A stretch of 54,875 nt of DNA from Eubacterium sp. AF22-9 (GTDB lineage Bacteria; Bacillota; Clostridia; Lachnospirales; Lachnospiraceae), in contig QRVH01000019.1 of the NCBI GenBank assembly GCA_003458705.1, forward strand, positions 1 through 54,875, read 5' to 3'. The position numbers were made by a program, and so were the translations under genes. Below, piece by piece: positions 44,280-54,875 of the stretch (position 1 is its first letter; every line of letters begins with the position of its first letter). The notes under the pieces were generated by a model, which saw only the letters and a program-made list of their open reading frames with translations, was not told where the DNA came from and ran no database searches.

Positions 44280-45113
44280 TCACGCCTTCTTTCCACCAAC
44301 ACCATTAATATACATCAACGGTATTCCGAAGAATGCCATTCCTCCCACAATATTACCTATTGTAACAGGAATAAGATTATTAAATATAAAATTCGGTATA
44401 TTCAATGTACTAAGCTGCTGTGCTGTATAACCATATTGCTCCATAGCATCTTTCACATATAACGGATTAAGTTTTGCTATCATTCCTGCAGGTACATAAT
44501 ACATATTAGCAACACAATGCTCATAACCGCTTACAACAAAAAGCAGTATTATAAAAAAACAACATAACAGTTTTCCGGTTACATCCTTTGCACGTGCCGC
44601 AAGCATAACTGCTGCACACACAAGTATGTTACATAATATTCCCGATGCAAGCGCTGTTGTAAAATCAAGATTACATTTACCAAGCGCTACTTTAATTGTA
44701 TATGCACCAAGTATTCCCGATGAATAATTATACTGCCCACTTACATAATCAATACATGTAAGCATTAACGAGCCAAGAAGATTTCCCAGATATACTACAA
44801 CAAGCATTCGTATAAGCTTAAGTGCTGTATGTTTCTTCTGTACAGTTGCCATAATTGCCAGACAGTCTCCCGTGAAAAGCTCAGCTCCTGTCATAACAAC
44901 CATCATAAGTCCCATTGGGAATACAACTCCTGCAGCCAGACGTGCAATTCCTACATTGGCAATATCATGTGCCGCCACACTGCTTCCGGCTGCGCCAAAT
45001 GCAATCATCATTCCTGCAAGTATGGCTTTCATAAAAAGCTTGTATGCTGGACAGTCAACCTTCCCAACACAACCTTCCACATAATTCTCTATCGCTTCTT
45101 TCATAGATAACAT
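44280..45113 (-). CDS. Formate/nitrite transporter family channel
   Basis: 277 aa from MLSMKEAIENY at 45113, after GGGAGGA at 7 nt. Six membrane helices and the family signatures are seen: KAILAGMMIAFGAAGS, TGAELFTGDCLA and, near the C-terminus, NLIPVTIGNIVGG. The central pore His seen in FNT channels appears in SGYEHCVANM. It moves formate (or a related small anion) across the membrane. With fhs 3.5 kb away, formate fits, but hydrosulfide and nitrite members exist. Confidence 0.9.
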   Translation of the reverse strand: MLSMKEAIENYVEGCVGKVDCPAYKLFMKAILAGMMIAFGAAGSSVAAHDIANVGIARLAAGVVFPMGLMMVVMTGAELFTGDCLAIMATVQKKHTALKLIRMLVVVYLGNLLGSLMLTCIDYVSGQYNYSSGILGAYTIKVALGKCNLDFTTALASGILCNILVCAAVMLAARAKDVTGKLLCCFFIILLFVVSGYEHCVANMYYVPAGMIAKLNPLYVKDAMEQYGYTAQQLSTLNIPNFIFNNLIPVTIGNIVGGMAFFGIPLMYINGVGGKKA

Positions 45114-45270
45114 CTTTAGTTCCTCCCTGATTGTGTATTTTGTTAATTCCAATCACTTTATTTGTGTATACAAAATACATCTTGCATATTATAGCAAGCT
45201 GAATATTTATTTACAAGTATCTTATAAAGAACAATTCTACATGCTTCGGCACCCATTATCCCTGCACGAC

Positions 45271-45316
45271 AAAAAGCACCTGCCAGAACGCTATTCACAA
45301 GCGTTCTGGCAGGTGC
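45271..45316 (-). terminator. Terminator of the ATP synthase operon
   Basis: GCACCTGCCAGAACGC and GCGTTCTGGCAGGTGC form a perfect 16-bp stem around a 9-nt loop. On the minus strand TTTTT follows. Confidence 0.95.
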
Positions 45317-45340
45317 AAACCCACATATGTATCATAAATT

Positions 45341-45753
45341 CTACTTTCCAGATGTTGCCTTAAGTCTTGCCATAGCTCTTGCAAGTGCTGCTCTTGAGTG
45401 ATAATACTCATGGATACTCTGCTTCTGGCGAAGTCTCTCCTCAGCCTCTGCTTAGCTTCCTCTGCTCTTCTTACATCGATTTCCTCAGGCTTTTCTGCTG
45501 TTTCAACAAGAAGAGTTACACGGTTGTTGACGATTTCAACAAATCCCATTCCAACAACAGCGTGAATCCACTCGTCACTGCCTTCCGGCTGGAACTTCAT
45601 CTGACCTTCATCAATTGCAATAACCATGTCTTCATGATGGGCAAGAATTTCCTTCTGTCCATCGAACTCAGGCACAATCAGAGAACGGCATTTGCCAGCG
45701 AAAAACACCCGGTTAGCTGATATTACTTTTAAATAAAATGAACTTGTAGCCAT
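45341..45753 (-). CDS. atpC: ATP synthase epsilon subunit; frame broken near 45452
   Basis: Reconstructed as 137 aa. N-terminal beta sandwich (KVISANRVFFAGKCRSLIVP, GQMKFQPEGSDEW, GFVEIVNNRVTLLVETAE) is intact up to RRAEEAK. The helical C-terminal hairpin then appears in another frame (AEAEERLRQKQSIHEYYHSR, ALARAMARLKATSGK) and stops at 45341. One A missing in AAA near 45452 explains it; without correction a spurious 152-aa product results. The subunit links the rotor to the beta subunits and limits ATP hydrolysis. Confidence 0.92.
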
Positions 45754-45777
45754 TAGTTTTTCCTTTCTGGCAGGATG

Positions 45778-48083
<2,306 letters not shown>

Positions 48084-48118
48084 ATCTATACGCTTACCTT
48101 TCTTTTAGCACACATGCA

Positions 48119-49614
48119 TTATGCAAATTCTTTTACTGCTTCCAGAATATTCTTAACCAGCTCATCATTAATCTCTTTCTTATCTTCAATCTGCTTTCCT
48201 ATTTCAGGATGCTTGAGATCTATGAATTCAAGTAATTCTGTCTGGTGTTTCTTAACTTCCTTAGTAGGTATCTCATCAAATACGCCGTTGTTAGCCATAA
48301 TAAGTGTCATAACCTGCTCATGCATTGAAAGTGGATGGCAGAGTGGCTGCTTTAAAAGCTCCATAAGGCTTTTCCGTGCTGTAACTGTGCCTTAGTCGCA
48401 TCATCAAGATCTGATGCAAACTGTGTAAATACTTCCATCTCTCTGTACTGTGCAAGGTCAATTCTTATGCTTCCTGATGCCTTCTTCATTGCCTTAGTCT
48501 GGGCTGCACCACCAACTCGTGAAACCGAAAGACCTACATTAACGGCTGGTCTCATACCTGAATTAAACAGGTTAGTTTCAAGGAATATCTGACCATCTGT
48601 GATAGAGATAACATTTGTTGGAATATATGCTGATACATCACCAGCCTGTGTCTCTATTATAGGAAGTGCTGTTATTGAGCCTCCACCTAACGCATCACTT
48701 AAACGGCTTGATCTTTCAAGAAGTCTTGAATGAAGATAGAATACATCTCCAGGATAAGCCTCTCGTCCAGGTGATCTTTCAAGCAGAAGAGAAAGTGCTC
48801 TATACGCTACCGCATGTTTGCTCAAATCATCATATACAATAAGAACATCTTTTCCCTGATGCATGAAATGCTCTGCCATTGCAGTACCTGCATATGGAGC
48901 TATATACTGAAGTGATGCGGGATCACTCGCTGTTGAAGATACAACAATTGAATAATCCATTGCACCATGCTTAGTAAGTGTTGATACAACCTTGGCAACT
49001 GTAGATGCCTTCTGTCCGATTGCAACATACACACAGATAACACCTTTACCTTTCTGGTTAATAATTGTATCTGTGGCAATTGATGTCTTACCAGTCTGAC
49101 GGTCACCAATGATAAGTTCTCGCTGTCCGCGGCCAATTGGGAACATTGAATCAATTGAAAGTATTCCTGTTTCCATTGGTGTGCTTACAGACTTACGGTC
49201 TACGATACCAGGAGCATCTTCCTCAATTGGTCTGTAATCTTCTTCTTTAATATCGCCTTTTCCATCAATAGGCTCGCCAAGTGCATTGATTACTCTTCCT
49301 ACAAATGCGCTGCCTACCGGAATTCCGGCTTTTTTCTTGGTTCTTACAACCTTAGTTCCTTCTTTGATTCCTGTATCCCTGCCGAACAAGATAACACCTA
49401 TCTCATTCTCACGGATATCCTGAACCATTCCTTTTACTCCATTATCAAATACTACGATTTCACCATACATTGCATGGTCAATACCGTATACAGTAGCAAT
49501 TCCATCACCGACCCATATTACATTACCGGTCTCACGGCTTGCTTCATCCCAATTGAAATTCTCAATCTCACTCTGGATAATGGAGATAATATCTGTTGCA
49601 CTAATTGCGCCCAC
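48119..49614 (-). CDS. atpA: ATP synthase alpha subunit; frame broken near 48363
   Basis: Reconstructed as 498 aa from the GTG at 49614, 8 nt after GGGAGG; a GTG at 49623 is possible but would overlap the Shine-Dalgarno site. Non-catalytic nucleotide-binding subunit with P-loop [13 protein letters not shown]. The frame runs to LQHGKALW and then stops falsely; the continuation ([18 protein letters not shown] to EAVKEFA) lies in another frame. One missing A in TTAATG explains it. As this gene is needed, sequencing error is more likely. Confidence 0.93.
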
Positions 49615-49619
49615 AGGGG

Positions 49620-50139
49620 TCACCTCCCAGTTAATTTTCTTTCAAGCTGACAAAAACGTCCTTCAAAACTTCTGTCGTATTCCTTGTGATGTGCTCTTAT
49701 AACATATCCGCCTAAGAGATCCGCATCCACTGTCTTTGTCAGTTCAATTGTATAATCCGGATATCTGCTCTTTAAGAAATCCTGTGCCTGCTTTGCATTA
49801 TCATCTTCATCACTGCTGTCTGCACTTATAAGCTCTGCTTTTAAAATGTGGTTTGCTTCATCATCAATTCTGTAATATGAATCAAATATGTCTCTCATCT
49901 CATCACAATAACCAAGCTTGCACATTTCTTTAATGAAATTCTTCATAAGCTCCTTGGTATCATCAAGTGCAAATACTTTATCAATGATGTCGTATTTCTT
50001 TGCAAGAGGTATTTCAGGATTCGTGAGAATTTTCTGAAGTTCTGAAGTTTTGCTGTATAACTCATCAGCTTCTTACATCCTCTCTGCTCACAGACAACCG
50101 GTGTAAAACTATTGCATTATTTACTGCTGCCTGCGTCAT
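49620..50139 (-). CDS. atpH: ATP synthase delta subunit; frame broken near 50073
   Basis: About 172-173 aa when reconstructed. The N-terminal part reads [20 protein letters not shown] from 50139, inside the end of atpF (23-bp overlap, AGGTG upstream). The frame then shifts near 50073, where restoring two A (or removing one) leads into [16 protein letters not shown] and the rest of the protein, which ends [13 protein letters not shown] at 49620. It ties the outer stalk to F1. The C-terminal sequence [19 protein letters not shown] is the family signature. It overlaps nothing downstream; the atpA start lies 6 bp beyond its stop. Confidence 0.82.
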
Positions 50140-50569
50140 GAGCATCACCTGTCTTTACGATTTTTCTTGCAGCTATGAGAGCGAGTCTTGCAATATCTGC
50201 CTGTGCAGCTTCCGTTGCTTTCTCTTTCTCTGTAGCTATATCAGCCTTTGCCTTTTCAAGCATTACTTCTGTTTCTTTTCTGGTCTTTTCCAAAGCTGCC
50301 TCATGCTCTTCCTGTGCTCTGTTTCTAGCATTTACAATAATCTCATCAGCTTTTGTCTTCGCACTTTCAAGCTTTTCATCATATGAAGCCTTTAATGCGT
50401 CTGCTTCTTCCTGACTCTTCTTAGCATCATCAAACTGCTGCTTAATCATATCTTCTCTTGCATTGATTACTTTCATAACAGGCTTAAACAGGAACTTCTT
50501 AAACACCAGATATAAGACGAGCAGATTGACTACTGTCCATAATATATTCCATGGATCTATACTTAACAC
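50117..50569 (-). CDS. atpF: ATP synthase b subunit
   Basis: 150 aa from a GTG at 50569. One N-terminal membrane helix (NILWTVVNLLVLYLVFKKF) and a long charged coiled coil (MIKQQFDDAKKSQEEADALK onward) give the peripheral stalk. Its last codons overlap the start of atpH. Confidence 0.95.
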   Translation of the reverse strand: MLSIDPWNILWTVVNLLVLYLVFKKFLFKPVMKVINAREDMIKQQFDDAKKSQEEADALKASYDEKLESAKTKADEIIVNARNRAQEEHEAALEKTRKETEVMLEKAKADIATEKEKATEAAQADIARLALIAARKIVKTGDAHDAGSSK

Positions 50570-50621
50570 TAGCTTCGCCTTCCTTTCTATCTTGTCTTAG
50601 TTATCTTTCCCATAAATGTTA

Positions 50622-50849
50622 TTAGCCTAAGAAAAGGATTATAAGAAGGGCGATAACGAAACCATAAATAGCTGTTGCCTCTGCAAGGGCACAACCTAAA
50701 AGAAGTGACTTACTAATCTTGCTTTCTGCCTCTGGCTGTCTTGCGATAGCGTCTACTGCACTGCTTGTTGCCTTACCGATACCAAGACCAGCACCGATAC
50801 CTGTTAATACTGCTATACCTGCTCCGATTGCTACTAAAATTGTTGACAT
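50622..50849 (-). CDS. atpE: ATP synthase c subunit
   Basis: 75 aa, two membrane helices joined by the polar loop ARQPEAESK. The ion-binding Glu is in ALAEATAIYG. Helix 1 has no Gln at the usual sodium-ligand place and Ala follows the Glu where sodium types carry Ser, so proton coupling is more likely (inference). AAAGGAG precedes the ATG. Confidence 0.96.
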   Translation of the reverse strand: MSTILVAIGAGIAVLTGIGAGLGIGKATSSAVDAIARQPEAESKISKSLLLGCALAEATAIYGFVIALLIILFLG

Positions 50850-50895
50850 AATAATAATCTCCTTTTTAAAACATTTATTCTTGTTACATATACTC

Positions 50896-51582
50896 TTACT
50901 CTGTAGCCTCTTTTATAAAAAGACCAGTTAAGAATACGAAAACATACGCCTGTATCAGTCCATCGAATATATCGAAGTAACAACTGAATACTGCCGGTAA
51001 AACTGCCGGAACTACCATCTTTAATAATTCCATGATTACAAATGAACCTAAAACATTACCGAATAATCGCATGCAAAGTGATAAGGGCTTGATAAATACT
51101 TCCAGAATATTAATAGGAAGTATTATAGGCATTGGCTCTGCAAAACTCTTAAGCCAGCCTTTAGTTCCTCTGGCTCTGATTCCTGCGACCTCAATAAGCA
51201 CAATACTCATCAATGCCAGTGTTGCTGTGACATTCATATCCTTAGTTGGCGGCTTGAAACCAAGCAGTCCTATCAGGTTCGCAATTCCTATGTAAATAGC
51301 AATTGCTGACAGATATGGAATGTATGCCTTTCCTTTTTCTCCTACCGTCTCAGTGAAGAAATCATTGAGTCCCTTTATTGCTGTTTCTACAACTACCTGT
51401 CTGCGACTGGGGTTTTCCACACTTAGATTTCGGCTTAGCAGAATACACAACAGAAACACAACAGCCATGATAATCCATGTAACAACAACGGATTCATATA
51501 CTGGGATTCCACCAAACAAAGGTATAGTGAACACTGTCTCGCAATTAAGTTCTTCCATAAGCCCTTCTACCAAAGCATCCAT
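50896..51582 (-). CDS. atpB: ATP synthase a subunit
   Basis: 228 aa from MDALVEGLMEELNCET at 51582, 8 nt after AAAGGAGG. It forms the ion half-channels. The essential Arg lies in LCMRLFGNVLGSFVIMELL, and the last helices end in AYVFVFLTGLFIKEATE. First gene of the operon; no atpI is seen upstream. Confidence 0.96.
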   Translation of the reverse strand: MDALVEGLMEELNCETVFTIPLFGGIPVYESVVVTWIIMAVVFLLCILLSRNLSVENPSRRQVVVETAIKGLNDFFTETVGEKGKAYIPYLSAIAIYIGIANLIGLLGFKPPTKDMNVTATLALMSIVLIEVAGIRARGTKGWLKSFAEPMPIILPINILEVFIKPLSLCMRLFGNVLGSFVIMELLKMVVPAVLPAVFSCYFDIFDGLIQAYVFVFLTGLFIKEATE

Positions 51583-51632
51583 CTGCACGACCTCCTTTCT
51601 AAATATGAAACATATTTCTTTTCTGTTCACGG

Positions 51633-51694
51633 ATTTTATTCCACAAAAAAAATAATGTCAAGCCTAGATTCTGCCTAGGATTGACACTATTTTC
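51633..51694 (-). promoter_or_regulatory. ATP synthase operon promoter with adjoining inverted repeat
   Basis: Minus strand -35 TTGACA (51661-51656), 17-bp spacer, -10 TAAAAT (51638-51633). Upstream, TGTCAAGCCTAG and CTAGGATTGACA (about 51656-51687) form a 12-bp inverted repeat with two mismatches that includes the -35, a possible operator. Confidence 0.7.
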
Positions 51695-51699
51695 CCCTT

Positions 51700-51902
51700 T
51701 AATAATCGTACATTTTTAACAAAAAATCATTTGTGACCAACGTTCATTTTTGTTATTTTTTACATTGAATTCTGTCAAACTTTATTTTTATTTAATAATT
51801 TCATTAAAATTTGTCAAAAATGTATCAATAAAATCTGTTAATTTTCTACAAATTTGTCATTTAATTAAGATATATCCGGTTATTCATTAATTATATTAAT
51901 CT
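51700..51902. other. AT-rich intergenic stretch without a gene
   Basis: About 200 bp between the atp promoter and the LysR gene with very high A+T. TTTGTCA-like strings recur (near 51774, 51814 and 51854). No terminator with a clear stem is seen. The region may hold a curved or regulator-bound segment. Confidence 0.4.
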
Positions 51903-52802
51903 CTACAAAGCCGTTAAAACACTTGTATTCTCTATAACAAAGTTCCTGAACGTCTCTACAGCAGGAGACATGTATGTACTATTATCATTAACCATATAAA
52001 AGCTTCTCTCATATTCAGGGGACTCGATTTCAAATATTTCTACAGACATCTTTTCCAATATATCCATATATGGAACTACCGCTATTCCGAATCCATTAGC
52101 AACCAGCCCGGCAATAACCTGATCTTCCTCAGTTTCATATGCAACCTTTACTGTTATGTCCGATCTTTTCAACATTTCATCAAATATGCTTCTTATTCCA
52201 GAGTTCTTGTCAAAACATACATATGAATACCCGGCTGTCTCTGCAAGATTAATGCTCCTTTTCCTTTTCTTAGCCAGCGGATGTCCTTTGGGAGTAATAA
52301 GCACCAGTCTCTGCTTCATAACGGGCTCAGCCGTAAAATGATATTCTTCTGATGGCTTGGAACAGAACAACAAATCATACTTTCCAAGCTGCATATCGTC
52401 AAGCAGCCTGCCCGTAACATCTGTGTGAAACGTAAAATCTATATCAAGCTTCGGATTCTTCTTTATAAATGCTGCCGCCATCCGAGGGACATAGCTTATT
52501 CCCAATGGTCTTACAAATCCTAATCTTATCGTTCCATTTCCCATTGCACTTCTTTTAATAGAAGCAATTCCATCATCTAACACATCAAGAGTCTTTTCTG
52601 CATAAGAAAGAAACTCCTCTCCGAATTGAGTCAGAGTTATCTTATGTCCGTTTTTTTCAAAGAGTTTAACACCAAGTTCCTTTTCCATCTGTGAAATTGC
52701 ATGACTAAGACTCGGCTGTGTAATGCATAATTCCTCTGCCGCCTTCGTGTACTGGCGGATTCTTGCAAGTATAACGAAATATCTAAGATTATATATATTC
52801 AT
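51903..52802 (-). CDS. LysR family transcriptional regulator
   Basis: 299 aa from MNIYNLRYFVILAR at 52802, preceded by CAGGAGG. The N-terminal winged HTH (YTKAAEELCITQPSLSHAISQMEKELGVKLFEK spans the motif; Ser/Gln-Pro-Ser-Leu-Ser-His recognition helix) is followed by a two-lobed effector domain. The divergent gene is a YczE-like membrane protein, the likely target. The inducer is unknown. Confidence 0.92.
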   Translation of the reverse strand: MNIYNLRYFVILARIRQYTKAAEELCITQPSLSHAISQMEKELGVKLFEKNGHKITLTQFGEEFLSYAEKTLDVLDDGIASIKRSAMGNGTIRLGFVRPLGISYVPRMAAAFIKKNPKLDIDFTFHTDVTGRLLDDMQLGKYDLLFCSKPSEEYHFTAEPVMKQRLVLITPKGHPLAKKRKRSINLAETAGYSYVCFDKNSGIRSIFDEMLKRSDITVKVAYETEEDQVIAGLVANGFGIAVVPYMDILEKMSVEIFEIESPEYERSFYMVNDNSTYMSPAVETFRNFVIENTSVLTAL

Positions 52803-52847
52803 AGACAGCCTCCTGAGCACATTTATTATCTTAATTATAAACAGTTC

Positions 52848-52864
52848 TATAGACAAAATCTATA
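52848..52864. promoter_or_regulatory. Inverted repeat in the LysR/YczE intergenic region
   Basis: TATAGACAAAATCTATA is a 6-bp inverted repeat around five bases. Its T-N11-A layout and its position between divergent genes suit a LysR-type binding site. Confidence 0.5.
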
Positions 52865-52960
52865 ATTTCATTAAAATTATTCATTTGTTATTAATCAATA
52901 ATGAAACTACACTTAGAGACTGTGATTATGTTCTTTATTAAAAAGGAAAGGGGATTCATT

Positions 52961-53659
52961 ATGAGTTCAATTGATAGTGCAATAGATTTAAATGCTGGTT
53001 CTGTTTCTGAAAATGTTAAGACTACGCTTAGAGGTGAGCTTGTTCTTGCCTTTGCTGTTATAATCAACAGCCTTGGAGTTGTGCTTATGCTTTACTCAGG
53101 AACTGGAATATCTGCAATCTCAAGCGTTCCATATGCTTTTTCCGAAGTCTTCCCTAAGATTACTCTTGGTACATTTACATATATGTTCCAGGGACTTCTT
53201 GTACTCAGCCTTATGATTCTGCGAAAGAAGTTCGTACCATCATATCTGTTTTCATTCGTTGTCGGATTCATATTTGGTGAATGTATCGACATGCACAATA
53301 TGTGGGTTCCAATGCTCCCAACTGCAATCGGATTCAGAATTGTGTACTTTATTATAAGCTACTGCCTGATAAGTCTCGGCATAGCTCTTTCTAACAGATG
53401 CAAGCTTCCAATTATCCCTACCGATCTGTTCCCTCGTGAACTTGCTGACATTACTGGCGTTGCATATTCACGCATCAAGATTTCTTTTGATGTTATATGC
53501 CTTGCCGTAACTGCATGTCTTACCGGCCTGATATTAGGTCATGTTAAGGGTCTTGGCATCGGTACTGTTGTTGCTGCATTTACAATGGGAAAAGCCATCG
53601 GCCTTGTCGGCAGATGGCTTGATAAGAAGTTTGATTTTGTTTCATTTATGAAGAAATAA
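52961..53659 (+). CDS. YczE/YyaS/YitT-type membrane protein (DUF6198)
   Basis: 232 aa from MSSIDSAIDLNAG at 52961, with GGAAAGGGG upstream. Five to six membrane helices. GVVLMLYSGTGISAISSVPYAFS and PIIPTDLFPRELAD match the YczE-like group. Function is unknown; some members are linked to peptide or thiamine-type export only by context. Divergent LysR gene probably controls it. Confidence 0.82.
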   Translation: MSSIDSAIDLNAGSVSENVKTTLRGELVLAFAVIINSLGVVLMLYSGTGISAISSVPYAFSEVFPKITLGTFTYMFQGLLVLSLMILRKKFVPSYLFSFVVGFIFGECIDMHNMWVPMLPTAIGFRIVYFIISYCLISLGIALSNRCKLPIIPTDLFPRELADITGVAYSRIKISFDVICLAVTACLTGLILGHVKGLGIGTVVAAFTMGKAIGLVGRWLDKKFDFVSFMKK

Positions 53660-53664
53660 ATATC

Positions 53665-54638
53665 TCACATATTGTCTAATCTATCTTTAATTACATTAAT
53701 ATCATAATCTGGGGCAGATGAGACTACTGCATCGTATATTGGCTTTATATCTGCCTCTTCTTCCTCTAGTTCTGAGGCTATTGTCTCCAGAGTCTTTGAC
53801 TTCTTTACTTTCTTTATGACCTGATTAATTAAATTTAACTGTCTGCCGCTCTGTTCACCTTCTGCAAATGCTTTTTCAGAAACTTCCCTGGCAACTTTCT
53901 GTGCGTATTCCTGCGCATACTCCTCAGCCAACACTCTCCTGACTTCTTCCTCATCATAATCATATATACTCACTTCGACGACCTCCTCCCTGTGCTTTTC
54001 AAAGAAATCGACAAGTATATCCTCATCTATACATTCGTCCATCGCCTCTGTTACCGCAATCCTGACATCGTCCCCTTCAACACCCATCTTGAATCTGACC
54101 TTATTAACAAATGTCATGTAATCACGCAACGTTTTGCACTTATTAAGGATATGTACATCTTTATTAATGTTGATAACACGCACCTTAAGCTCCAGCTCCG
54201 GATTATCTGTCGGAATCTCATACATATCTGACAGCCTGATTTCATCCTCATCTTCAATCCATTTTTCCAGACCATTGTAAAATGTCACAAAATGCGGAAC
54301 AGGAATCTTAATCATACTTCTTCTGTGAAGCATGGAATTACTGAACAACTCTCTGAACACATCTGATACATAGTGCAAAAATCTTAACGGCATATTAGGA
54401 TTCTTGCTAGACTGCTGCTCAAACATATACAGCTCATACATAGTAAAAATGAAGCGTCATTCTTATACTTCATATATGAACCGCCGTTTAATGTCGTTAC
54501 CTGCAAATCATCCACATTCGTGTAAGCTGAATTGTTAAGTGCATTATACAGTTCTAAAAGATTTCTCTTATCTCTGTATAACATACAGAATACATTGTCC
54601 TTAAATTTAGATGTTACATTGTCTTTCTTCTCTGCCAT
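53665..54638 (-). CDS. Rpn family recombination-promoting nuclease / putative transposase; frame broken near 54447
   Basis: Reconstructed as 324 aa from MAEKKDNVTSKFKDNVF (54638, after GAGGAGG). The N-terminal frame runs to YKNDASF and shifts in a run of T (five instead of six) near 54447, continuing as MYELYMFEQQSSKNPNMPLRF. This is the PD-(D/E)XK nuclease core; the EQQS matches the family ExQ element. A long helical, Glu-rich C-terminus follows. Such proteins act as DNA endonucleases that stimulate RecA-independent recombination and are common in many copies. The break could be an error or real decay. Confidence 0.82.
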
Positions 54639-54875
54639 AGATATCCTCCTCGTCTCTTTCGCAGGCAGATATCCACGCACATATACTAATATTATCTTTA
54701 TCTATATAAGTATATTAGCATTTACGGATATCTAAAACAAGCCTGCATTATTCAATTATGTGTTATGTGGATTTTGCTGAATGAATGTCTATAAATGATT
54801 TTAGAAAAATAAACCTTCATAAACGAGCTTTCATAGATGTATGTTAATCTATGAATATCCAGCTTTGATAAGCAA
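54639..54875. other. Non-coding right end with a 9-bp hairpin
   Basis: No gene is seen. TTCATAGAT (54830-54838) and ATCTATGAA (54847-54855) form a perfect 9-bp inverted repeat around 8 nt, without a T run. The remaining sequence is AT-rich. Confidence 0.5.

Noticed and set aside
45295-45340. Longer epsilon subunit (152 aa) running into the terminator
   Set aside because: The last 60 residues are a wrong frame; the family C-terminus is found in the other frame and ends at 45341.
48119-48364. Separate 81-aa protein downstream of atpA
   Set aside because: It is the C-terminus of the alpha subunit after a missing A.
54384-54480. Cys-rich C-terminus (SFLLCMSCICLSSS) of a small protein
   Set aside because: It is an out-of-frame reading of the Rpn nuclease after a missing T.

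Overview
The window is a piece of a low-GC, Gram-positive chromosome, most like a Lachnospiraceae gut anaerobe of the Lachnospira/Eubacterium/Roseburia type (inferred from gene content and protein style, not from a search). Supporting signs are AGGAGG ribosome binding sites, a spore-type SASP, a DUF4364 regulator, an alpha/beta F-type ATPase operon, formate-tetrahydrofolate ligase under a glycine riboswitch, and paired YhgE/Pip membrane proteins.

Layout. 1-368: repeat cluster built on CCTATAR-N20-TTATAGG modules with a 106-bp tandem duplication. 369-5061 (minus): a small unknown protein, a cell-wall-anchored surface protein, a 12-TM LuxR-type membrane regulator and an NhaC-like antiporter. 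5062-10379 (minus): translation/transcription housekeeping block prfA-prmC-DUF1385-rpmE-rho. 10570-13125 (plus): malic enzyme, radical SAM protein, DUF4364 regulator. 13169-19538 (minus): engB-lon-clpX-clpP-tig protein-quality block. 19743-26673: SASP, D-Ala-D-Ala carboxypeptidase, DJ-1, DegV, hydrolase, LRR lipoprotein, NUDIX, 7TM-PAS-GGDEF protein. 26794-30281 (minus): copper operon csoR-HMA-copA/copZ behind a promoter with two CsoR-like operators. 30417-34147 (minus): ketopantoate-reductase family protein, acyltransferase, double GT8 glycosyltransferase. 34271-38589 (plus): two YhgE/Pip proteins with a small membrane protein between them. 38605-39124: GC-rich, non-coding element with two very long hairpins between convergent genes. 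39132-42767: fhs (minus) with tandem glycine riboswitch, and a divergent AGCS alanine/glycine symporter. 42768-44279: mostly non-coding, with a small ORF, a gene remnant, a second CCTATAR module cluster and a 67-bp tandem duplication. 44280-45113: formate/nitrite transporter. 45341-51582 (minus): complete atpBEFHAGDC operon. 51903-53659: LysR regulator divergent from a YczE-type membrane protein. 53665-54638: Rpn-family nuclease.

Functional links. Fhs, the FNT channel and the glycine-sensing RNA sit within about 5 kb and fit one-carbon/formate/glycine metabolism. The copper genes form a self-contained detoxification unit.

Caution for users. At least seven genes (DUF1385, rho twice, malic enzyme, atpC, atpA, atpH, Rpn) have their reading frame broken by what look like one- or two-base losses, mostly in short runs of one base. 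Several are essential, so sequencing or consensus error is much more likely than seven real mutations. I give the spans of the reconstructed genes. The most unusual material is non-coding: the regularly spaced CCTATAR modules and the 38.6-39.1 kb hairpin element.
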